Shown here in pieces: positions 55,301 through 64,000 of a stretch of DNA of 64,000 nt. A program made the translations under genes and the position numbers. The notes beneath the pieces are model-generated. The model was not told the DNA's origin and did not search any database. It saw only the letters and a program-made list of their open reading frames with translations. Origin of the DNA: Pleurostoma richardsiae (Eukaryota > Ascomycota > Sordariomycetes > Calosphaeriales > Pleurostomataceae); contig JANBVO010000007.1 of NCBI GenBank assembly GCA_030052745.1, forward strand, positions 124,001 to 188,000. Direction: 5' to 3'. Position 1 is the first letter of the stretch; each line of letters starts with the position of its first letter.

Positions 55301-56319
55301 GTGGACGGCAATGGCTCTTATGTCTGTCGGAGAATCGGTTAGAGGAAGCCGGGTTTGCGGGGCGAAAATAGGGGGACCAGATGTTCGGCCAGGAGTGACG
55401 TCGGAGAAGATGAGATAGGAAGTTATAGAAACTAACAGTCAGGATGCGCCTCGAAGCTAGAAAGGAGGTCAGTACCTGCTCTATTGGGGCAAGGAGGAAC
55501 GGTCAAGACGCGCGCCAGAGCAAAGTTGGCGGCACCAGGGGTTCCGAGTATCTTCGACTGAAGGATTGTGGGGATGCAACGTACGCAGTAACCTTCTCGG
55601 ATGTGTTATAGTTGTAGACTCGCAGTTGCTATTCGAGCTGTCAGCTCGTGTCTGCTCCCTCGATCCTCCTCGGGGCCACATACGAAGTCATCTGAGCCAC
55701 AGACAATCCAATTCTTGCGGGCGATGAATCGGCCGGCGCGGACAGGAACATCGGTAAGTTCGAAGGTCTTCACAACCTGCTGGGTCTCCGTCGACCAGAT
55801 ATACACATGGCCTAGATAGTCGCTGTCAGTCGAGGCAATCCGAGTGTGGGGTAGACGTGGAGGAGGCTCGGCGCGTACCGCTGTAGAGGGTCTGGAAAGA
55901 AGCTTGTCAGCCAATGCTACTCAATATGAAAATCCGGGAACCGAAGGGAGCACATACAGTAAGAACCCAAGGCTCAGTAGGCTGAGAGGAGCGGTGGTTA
56001 GCGATGCGAATTGCGCGTAAGACATGGGTACTTCGGAGCTCACGTGGAAGTCGATGCCCTTGACACGCTCGCTGCGCGCGAAGAGGGTTCTCTGTAGTGA
56101 GAGAAGCTTGTTAGCAAATACTACAGAGCATGCCAGATGGCAGATAGCAGGAACAGCAGGGAGAACAAAATATGCAGCGACGCAGGGGCCGAAGCAGAAG
56201 CTCGCGCCTAGCGTTAATGGAGAAGCTGGACATTGGAGCAGAACCCCAGGCTCGCTTGGAGAAGAACCCAGCTACATCCGCCGGACAGATGCCAAACCAA
56301 CCTTCACGTCGAGCCTCAT
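52394..56319 (-). CDS. sec27: Coatomer subunit beta' (COPI)
   Basis: About nineteen exons are visible by eye. Exon 1 is 18 nt (56319-56302, MRLDVK), exon 2 is 56091-56044 ([16 protein letters not shown]), exon 3 is 24 nt (PTEPWVLT), and exon 4 is a 13-nt microexon (TLYSG, about 55891-55879). The WD40 propeller text follows in order: [93 protein letters not shown] second propeller ([18 protein letters not shown]...[21 protein letters not shown]) and an alpha-solenoid (about 53374-52600) follow. The tail is Glu/Ala-rich. In the COPI coat, beta'-COP binds KKxx retrieval signals on cargo and helps form the cage for Golgi-to-ER vesicles. The intron density far exceeds that of its neighbours. The exact stop base may be off by one in my reading. 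Confidence 0.93.
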
Positions 56320-57352
56320 TATGGGCAGGTATTACAGGGTCCGTTCCTAGCTCGACGATGTAGGGCAATGCGTGCTTCGGAGAGGATGGAGGCGGGGCGG
56401 AGGAAGGGGGTCGGTCAAGAGAAGTCGGTCGGCATTCGACAAGCGTTGAGCAGCTTTTTGGTGGCCCGAAGAAATATGGCGATCAATTGACGCGTATCAG
56501 GCGGGAAAAGCGGTAGGGAGGCTTGTGGGTGGTGGGATTGTGGGCGGCGTGAGTGGTGTCGTCGAGCAGCATGTGCGAGCTACCGCCACGTATCGTTCAC
56601 CCTATTTCGAACAAATTCACGAGTTACGCCAAATGTGGTCTCAAGCTTCCCTCTCAGCCTCATGGCCTTACCGAGCTTGACGCCTGAGGCAGCGACACTC
56701 CCTTGGTGGGGCAGTCGCTTTCTTTCTACGGCCACCCTGGTTTACTAAAGAGACTCCCTCATATCCGCGTACACGCACACGCAGTTCTCGCAAAATGTCT
56801 CTAAATCCACCCCTCACTGTTCCTCTCAAGAAAAGAGGGAGTGTGGTGTGTGCGTGGCTCTAGAGATGCAGCAGCGACATAGTGTTGTGGCCTTCTACGT
56901 CGCTCTCAGCTCGCAGGTCACATCATCCTCAGACGCATGTAGGGCATTACCAGCGATGACAGCTCTTGATAGTGTCACTCTTAGCATTTCCTCCTATGCT
57001 ACGCTATGCTGCCTCTGCTAAGTTTACAGGCCACAGCTAATCTTCATGCAACGATGCCGAACTGCCACAGGCCCATCGACCGAGGTTCTGCCATTGCCAG
57101 GCTTCTCCGCCATGCATCTCAGAGCAAAACGGGCGTGCGGATAGTTGTGCCCCGACGCCCAAGCACCCAATCCCAGAAAAGCACAGAACACAGAAGACGC
57201 CTTTACCCGCCAAATCGGTCTTGTACCCAAGTCTCTGCTAACAGTTCGTTCATGGTCATGTGCAATCAAAAAGAGAAGAAGGGCTCAAGGAAATCCTGCT
57301 CCCCAAGATAGAGCGCCAAAACACCCAACGGCAAGCAACGGCGAGAAGCCCC
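56320..57352. other. Coatomer promoter and mannitol-gene 3' flank
   Basis: About 1 kb. No coding frame with family resemblance. The part near 56500-56960 is the likely coatomer promoter; the part next to 57353 is the 3' UTR of the mannitol-1-phosphate dehydrogenase gene. Confidence 0.45.
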
Positions 57353-58651
57353 TTAGTCGGACTCAGAGTCGGCCTGCACCCGCTTGACGATCTCGACCAT
57401 CATGGGGTACAGCTTCTCGTCAGGGTTCAGCCCGCACACCTTGTTGACGACGTCGTTGGGCTCGTTCTCGCCCATGATGCGCGCCAGCTCCTTGCTCTCC
57501 TCATCGTCCTCGACATTCTGAAAGCGGAACGCCATCTCCGCGGCGTCCAGCAACGCGCTGACGTCCTTGTCATTTTCCGCCAGCTCGGCTGCCGGGCCGA
57601 CGAACCGCTCCTTGCGGCTCAGCTTGCGCAGGGGAGCGCGGCCCACCCGCTCGACGGCGTCCTCGAGATGGGGGTTACCGATGCGGGTCATGATCTTCTT
57701 GACGTACGCCGCCTGCTGGTCGGCGGGGATGCCGTGCTTCTCAACGATCAGGTCCGACGTGTGCTCGAGCGCCTTGCGGACCTCGGCCTGGATTTGCCGG
57801 TCCTGCAGGGCGTCGTACACCGTCCGCTTCTTGCGGTTGTATCCGTGGTACGCCGCCGTCGCGTGGCCAGTGTTGACAGTGTACAGCTTGCGCTCGATGT
57901 ACGGCTCCAGGTGGTCCACCCAGTTGATGCCCTGGATCGTGGGGTGGTCATCGGGCGCGAACGGCGTCTGGTCCACCACCCACTCGTAGAACTTCTCCAG
58001 CTTTACGTCCAGTCCCGCGTCGGGGTCCTGCGCGGGCACGATCCGGTCGATGGCCGAGTTGGCAAACCGGGCGCGCTCGGACATGGACTCTACACGGTCG
58101 GCGGGAGTGTTCTTCTTGATGTGCTCCTCTAGTGCCGAGGTGGCGTTGATCATGTTCTCACAGGCGATCACGGCCAGCGGCTTGAGGTCTTCTGACCTCC
58201 GGTCGATGCCCTTGGCGATGGCGGGTGCGATGAACTTCAGGATGTTGGGGCCGACCGAGCAGGTCACGACGTCAGACGTCGCGATCTCCTCAACCAGCTC
58301 CTCCTCGTGCGTCCTGGAGTTGATGGCCCGGTAGTTTGTGATCGTGTTCTCGGTGGTGCCATCGGCACCGACCTCTATTACCCGATACGACGGCTGGCTG
58401 TTCAGCTTGTCAACGATGGCGTCGTTGACGTCCGCAAAGACAACCTCATAGCCGCTGTTGTGCAGGAAGCACGCTACGAATCCACGACCTGTGAAGAGAT
58501 ATAGGTCAGCCTTGGATACTCTGGACAAGTGGACGAGCGAATGCCGGCGACTTTTCACGCCAGCATGCCCGAAGATGAGTTGACTAGACTTACCGATATT
58601 GCCAGCACCGAAATGGACGGCCTTCTTGGTAGGCTTATTTACGACAGTCAT
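57353..58651 (-). CDS. mpdA: Mannitol-1-phosphate 5-dehydrogenase
   Basis: Exons 58651-58594 and 58488-57353 encode 397 aa. The 105-nt intron (GTAAGT...CACAG) splits a Gly codon inside the nucleotide-binding loop and restores [17 protein letters not shown] at residues 13-29. The enzyme reduces fructose-6-phosphate to mannitol-1-phosphate with NADH, the first step of fungal mannitol synthesis in the cytosol. Family text is continuous: [64 protein letters not shown], the catalytic-region [17 protein letters not shown], and the C-terminal helical domain [20 protein letters not shown]. Length agrees with other fungal members. Without removing the intron the frame still reads through from the ATG, so an unspliced form would carry 35 foreign residues in the Rossmann loop. 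Confidence 0.95.
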   Translation of the reverse strand: MTVVNKPTKKAVHFGAGNIGKSSQLIFGHAGVKSRRHSLVHLSRVSKADLYLFTGRGFVACFLHNSGYEVVFADVNDAIVDKLNSQPSYRVIEVGADGTTENTITNYRAINSRTHEEELVEEIATSDVVTCSVGPNILKFIAPAIAKGIDRRSEDLKPLAVIACENMINATSALEEHIKKNTPADRVESMSERARFANSAIDRIVPAQDPDAGLDVKLEKFYEWVVDQTPFAPDDHPTIQGINWVDHLEPYIERKLYTVNTGHATAAYHGYNRKKRTVYDALQDRQIQAEVRKALEHTSDLIVEKHGIPADQQAAYVKKIMTRIGNPHLEDAVERVGRAPLRKLSRKERFVGPAAELAENDKDVSALLDAAEMAFRFQNVEDDEESKELARIMGENEPNDVVNKVCGLNPDEKLYPMMVEIVKRVQADSESD

Positions 58652-61600
58652 GTTGAAGAATGGTTAAAGTAAGGGTAGGGTGGTTGTGTGCCCGGGGTGT
58701 GGGGAGTTTTGAGGCCGGACAAGAAAGAGGCGGGATGAGAGGCGAAGGAGTCGATCAAGGATCTACCCGAAGAGGACACAAAGGATACCAAAGTGGTGAA
58801 GGTAGTTGTTTTCTCTAGCGTCGATGATTTGCGGGGAAGTGGTTGTCAAGGTGAAGGGCTGGTTTGTAAATCTGGGGATGATATTGAGGGTGGACGGAGC
58901 AAATTGACGAGAAGTGAGATATCATAAGAGTTGGGAGAGAGGAGGAGGACTTGCTTTATATCAGAGGGAAGCCCAGACTACGGTTAGGAGGGGCGAACCA
59001 GTACCATCGTGAGTCGTACCCTTTAGCGGCCAACCAAGGCGAGTGAGTTTCGCAGATAGATTGACGACACATGTGGGAATCGGGGAAAGGCGAAAGTCAA
59101 AAGTGGTCTTTGGAGGTACCGCACTAACAGAGTGTCGCGGACGATTCAGGTGTGGTGGCATCCAGGGATACCTCCCAAGACACCGCCGCCGTGAGAGTGG
59201 AGACGGACCGGGCTGCTTTCGAAACAAGGGTCAGCGACATACGTCAGTCCCCCCTTTGGTTGGGAATACATCATTTCGGTACATTGGTACCTGTACCGCC
59301 TCCATTCGGCACGATAACGCCCCTGACACTGTCCCGCATCTCGCCAGTGTCTTGCTGCACTATCTACAGCACTGAGTACGTTAATGTTGTGGCCAAACGT
59401 CCAGGAAGGCTTTTGACACGCAGCGGGTGAAACGTTGGGCTACCGTAGCATGGCACCTCACCTCGGCCTGCTGTGCCGCCATACACCTCTCAACGACCAC
59501 CCGAGATCTATCGAAGCGTTGTTCCCATCATCCGGTGGTGCGAGTGTGGCCTGCTTTGCTCTTTCGGAGCCTCGCCGTTCTCTACAATTGGGCGACATTG
59601 ACTGCCTGTCATTTCTAGCATTTGTGCTCCCGTTGCTGGCGGCGTGGCACTACAGCAGACAACAATAACAGCCAGGCGAAGGCGTAGTGGGTGCAGTGAG
59701 TGTCGACAAGTATCGTCATTGATGCCGTTTGTGTAACGGTGGAACAGGTGCCAAACGGTGGGGAGACAGGAAGAGCGCCCCACTCGCCAGCAGCACACCA
59801 CTGAAGAGCACAGAAGACTCCACGATGGTGGTGGCAGAGGTGAGGCAGAGCCATGGAAACAAGCAGCAAATTTGCCTCTCATTCTTACGACACTGATGCG
59901 CAGCGAAATACAGACGAGACAATTCTCGCAACCTGGCCCTCTAGGCTGTCGGAGAAAGAAACAAAATGAGGTGATGGCAGGAGTCACGATGCATCTTGGC
60001 ACCCTTCTCCGGTACCTGTTGAAGTTTCGCAATAACTACCTAGGCACATATGGAGAAAGGCGAGAGCCAGTCGAGCTGTCTCCTACGTTGACTTGGACAC
60101 AACTGACCCGGCAAGACACCGTTTGAAGTGAGACACAAGTGCCCAGCCTCTTCACCTTTCTGACAGCCCGGCCAGATTGCCGTTGAGGCAGTGAAGACTG
60201 GCCAACGGTGAAGGGGCTGGCTGCCTCCCTTACCGGCCCAGGAATGGGAGAGAGAGGACGGTCTCTCTCTGGCTGTCGCTGGCTCACTCTATTGGGGAGG
60301 CTTCACCTGCACTTCTAATCTCCGGTCTCGCCGACTTCCTCTCTCGTTCCTGGCAACTGCAGTTCGGATTGGAAGACATCGAGGGATATGATATCAACAG
60401 ATGCTGGTTCTTGTACAGCGCATACATGAGGTCTGCAGACCGCCTCCCGCACACAGCTGAGATATCAGTTTCTCCCGTGGTCCAGACGGGTCGGAAGTGA
60501 CCATCTGCAGTTTTTGCAGTATCTGTTGAGGTAGCACAAAATAAGGTGAAAGACTCATCGTCCAAGCCACATATGCAGAGCACTGTCGTTGGCGTTGAGC
60601 GGATTTAATAAGGGGTCTTCTGAGCACGCCACCAACTGCACTCCCACTGGCCGTCGGCGGGCACGGTGAGAGCGCCTCATCCTCAGCGGTGGGGAGATTC
60701 CGGCAGTCTTGGCTGAGACCGGCAATGGAAAAGTTCGTCACCGAAACACCGGTGGGATGCAGTTCTGCAGCATTTTCGATGCTTGCTTGAATGGCATGAT
60801 TCTGAAGGAGCGAAAAAGCACTCCATTCCCTAGGTTTCGTCCGGGGTATGGTCCGGTCCAACTGCCTTCAAATCTCGACTGGCCGCCCTATCCCAGACCA
60901 GGAAAAGACCTCATAACGGTGTTCCTCGAATTGCGGCAGCTCGCCACTTGTGTTCGCTGTTGACTTGGCCGTTTTCTGTTTCCTCTACAGTCACCGTTAT
61001 CCTTCCAGCCTGCCTAGTGCGGGAAGTACAGTGTCTCGCAGGGCAGGAAATGCACGGCTCTGTCGCTCATTACCTGGAGAGGCAACAATGACGTGCGAAT
61101 CATCCCATTCCATTCCCGCCAGGCCGTCGTGCCGTTGCGGTCCAAGGGGTATGTAATCGCTGATCTCACCTGCGCTCCATGAACCACGATCGTGATCGTG
61201 AGAACCCTCGATCGTGAACTGCTTTTTCCCTCGGCCCCCTCATCTCACTCCGAGGCCCGGCCCACGACGTTCGCGACCCGTTTCTGCTATCTCTCACGGT
61301 CTTCCGAGAGCCCGATATTTCCGCAGTCGCCTTCTATGATGTATTCTATGGCACTTTAGTGTGTATGATCTCGGTTTGCACGCTACACGGTGCACAGAAC
61401 CTGCTGCCCAGGGCGGGTCGCCGTCTTCTTCACGTATGTGCAGCGCTCAACAAGCCGGCATCTGTAGGGGTTTAGGGTCTTCACGACAAGCATAGCCTAC
61501 CGATCTTGACCCAGCAGTAGTTCCTCTCGACTCTCGCTGCCTCCAAAGGGAACAAGTAGTGCCGCCCAATCCGCAGGATGGCGCCAGAAACAGGCCCGCT

Positions 61601-64000
61601 TACTTGGCTGTCGTCATGGTGCAGTCCGCTATCACCCCCTAAGAAAGCCGGCCTCTACTCTTCAAACCCCCCTCTTGCCCCTCCCATCTCGAGGTGATCT
61701 TGACCTTGGCTGCTTGCCGTTCTGCCCTGCCGCCCGCCCACCCCGACCCCCAAAAGGAGAACAGGCCGAGGGCTGCAGCGCGGGTTGGTGGCTCTCCTCG
61801 GACCGTTCAGGGTCCTTGCAGCAGCCAGCAAGGGTGGCTTATTGCCCATGCACCCATGTTCGATTTCAGGGTCCTGGCCTGTAGATCTGACGCTTTATGA
61901 CGTCGCAAACCCCCCACCGAGGCGATTGCCCCTCTGCCCCTCAACACTCGCCCACTCTTTGTTTCTCTCTCTTCACTTGCACGCATCCGCACTGTACCTG
62001 TAGGAACGAACGGAAGTACCTCAGCACTAGCACTTCTGGCCGTAACCACAACCGGCAGAAGTTGGGACCGAGGGCCCTCCTGCTAGCCGACCGGCTGAAT
62101 ATGTACGCACAGCCTGTCGTGTCGACACGAGCGAATTGCGCGAGCGGGAATACTGTCCGTCTCCGCATGCCCGCATGCCCACAGGAAAAGGGCAGTCTCC
62201 CCTCCTTCCGGCCTCTGCGGGTTCGTTGCGGGGGGTTACGCTACCAAGCACCATGCTGTAACAGTACGGAGGCCGACTGAAGAGGGCGAGAAAAGAGAGC
62301 GTGACGGGATGAATCCATCATCGCCGAGTCAGCATGAGCGCTGAGGTGCCTGTGCCAGATATCATGCGGCGGTCATACTGCGCTTCGGTACAACAAAGAT
62401 CCTGTGTCCCGCAGCACAGCAGCCGCCTGGAGCAACCAACGGCTCAACACCGGAGCATGACGATGGCTTCGAATGCCAAGGCAATTTATTACCGGGCCTT
62501 TTACAACTTGGGCGGTAGGCTTGGCGATATACCCCCTGGGTCCAATCCCGACCGGCAGCGTTCGTTTTACGACAGGAAGTGTCTGTCTGCTGCGTCCGTG
62601 ATCGGGAAATTTTCTGCCATTCGGCTACAAGCAGTGTGGTCTCACAAGCATCTCGCCTGGATCCTGTTCCGATCCCGCGGGCTGGCGGTAACACGCCGTG
62701 GGCGGGCGGGTGTCTTGGGTGATACAACAGCCTCAACAGACATCAACGACGTCTCAATTACGCTCTCAACTCTCAGGTTTGCAAAACTCTTCACTTTCGG
62801 CCTTCCCAACGCCGGCGGCTCACTGCTTCTTTCTGGTGGAGACCAGAATGTTAACAAGAAATGTTTGAATTGGCTACACCAGGGCCTTATCGCGGCCTAT
62901 TGCCACTGGCGCTCGCTGCCACAGGGGGTCGCAATGGCACCCTGCGCCAACTAGGTCCTCGTAGAAGGTCGCCTACGCAGGCCTATCTAGCGTCCACGTT
63001 TTCCTTTCTCGGCGATTTGCTCGAGGCAATTCTTTATCCCTCCTCAGTGTGACTTGCGTTGCTCCTAGTAGCAGTCTCATGAAGCCTGCATCTTTCTCCC
63101 CAAGTGACAGCTCAACTTCCTGCAAGTCATCCAGAGACACGTTCGCACATACAGCCTCACCACTCTGAGAATCAGGCGGTGAAGGCTTCACAGGCTTCAC
63201 TCCATCCCATCTGCAGCTGATATCAGCCTGACGGTTGAGGCTCCACCCACATGCTTCCCGGGCGGCTCACATGTTCGCGAGCCTCGATTGCAGGCTGCCG
63301 CTGGCCAAACCACGAAGCAATGAACCCCCAACAGGGGCTGACTTCAGCGGCCTGCTGCTTCTCACCGTTGGCTGACTAGCGGCCCGGCCAGAGGGGGCAG
63401 ATCCTACAGATATGACCTATCCCACTCGGCTTGCAAACTAACCGGTAATAAATCTACTGTGCGACATCGCCAGTGCAGGCTCGTCACTTCCGCCCTGCCG
63501 GACTGTGACATTGATCCTCAAGGTCCATCTGATGTCTTTTGCTGCCGGCATGTTCTCCAAAAGGAGAATTGTTCCCTTCGCACTTTTGGCCCGTTGCATG
63601 CTCGTGTTTGCGAGGCATTTTCATGTTGTGCCCAATAGCAGTCGGCGTCTTGGGGGATACGACGTATCACGCAGAAGGATCGTCGCCTGTTCGATACCTC
63701 ACGATAGCATCGCAACCTTGTAAGCAACGACCTTCAGGCGAACCGGGCCGTCTCGCTGCGCCTTTCCCGTGACTGCGCCGTCCTCTCGCGCAGCAAGCCT
63801 TGTTTCCATTGGGCCACCTGCAGATTCCCACCGCATGCCGTGTCCACGTCGACCACGGAAGCGCCCCGTCCACGCATGGAGAGGCAGGGGACAAGGAGAC
63901 AGGCCGCACATGCACGTGCAAACACGTGTATCACCGCACGCAGAGACCGAGACGGACCGAGAGCCAAAGGGGTGAAGCGCCTGGCTCCCGCCCTCACCTC
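58652..64000. other. Long interval without supportable genes (5.3 kb)
   Basis: Both strands were read for coding signs. The longest open frames, 62334-62954 (+) and 59508-60032 (-), have biased composition, no family resemblance and overlapping competitors. The first 300-400 bp are the promoter of the mannitol gene. Farther right, CT-rich leader-like text appears near 61900-62050. The word GTCTTGGGTGATACAAC near 62710 and GTCTTGGGGGATACGAC near 63649 form a diverged pair. The interval may be a long upstream region of a gene beyond the right edge, or may carry non-coding transcripts. Confidence 0.5.

Noticed and set aside
57260-58132. 290-codon frame on the plus strand.
   Set aside because: It is the antisense shadow of mannitol-1-phosphate dehydrogenase, whose minus-strand text matches the family end to end.
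62334-62954. Open frame of 206 codons on the plus strand.
   Set aside because: No family resemblance, mixed composition, several competing frames on both strands, and no plausible splice continuation.
62700-63670. Diverged pair of the words GTCTTGGGTGATACAAC and GTCTTGGGGGATACGAC as possible ends of a mobile element.
   Set aside because: They are in direct orientation, short, imperfect, and no transposase-like frame or target duplication accompanies them.

Overview
The window is nuclear DNA of a filamentous ascomycete (Pezizomycotina, probably Sordariomycetes-like). The genes carry short spliceosomal introns, mostly 48-105 nt, with GTRNGT donors, CTRAY-type branch sites and YAG acceptors. 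The gene families are typical of moulds: Zn2Cys6/fungal_trans regulators, Clr5 and 2EXR proteins, a GH72 glucanosyltransferase and mannitol-1-phosphate dehydrogenase. I see no operon, CRISPR array, rRNA gene or convincing tRNA gene, and no intact transposon. All splice models below were derived by eye from reading-frame continuity, splice signals and family recall.

Left part (1-25.3 kb): a conserved fungal protein of unknown function with a C-terminal membrane domain (-); a ribosomal L1-fold ribosome-biogenesis factor (-); a decayed alpha/beta-hydrolase pseudogene (+); an FHA-domain protein (-); about 3.7 kb with no gene I can support; a 99-aa protein behind a strong-looking promoter with a leader intron (+); a 1192-aa predicted mitochondrial membrane protein with about twelve tandem repeats (-); and the ribosome-quality-control ubiquitin ligase listerin/Ltn1 (+).

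Middle part (25.7-52 kb) is accessory in character: a Clr5-domain protein, a 2EXR protein, a VOC/glyoxalase-fold protein, and then a compact group made of a Zn2Cys6 regulator with a single-base frame break and a GC-AG intron, a predicted cytosolic sulfatase, a divergently transcribed sugar-type MFS transporter, and a second regulator with two tandem Zn2Cys6 clusters. The sulfatase/transporter divergent promoter carries a dense set of CGG triplets, the half-site of such regulators. This looks like a small catabolic cluster for a sulfated substrate, probably a sugar, and is the best candidate here for an undescribed system. It is followed by a signal-peptide-bearing protein with a broken frame, a mucin-like single-pass membrane protein, a GH72 enzyme without visible secretion or anchoring signals, a dehalogenase/epoxide-hydrolase-like enzyme with a 10-nt exon, and a large protein of unknown function.

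Right part (52.4-64 kb): the intron-rich coatomer beta' subunit (Sec27), mannitol-1-phosphate 5-dehydrogenase, and then more than 5 kb in which I can support no gene.
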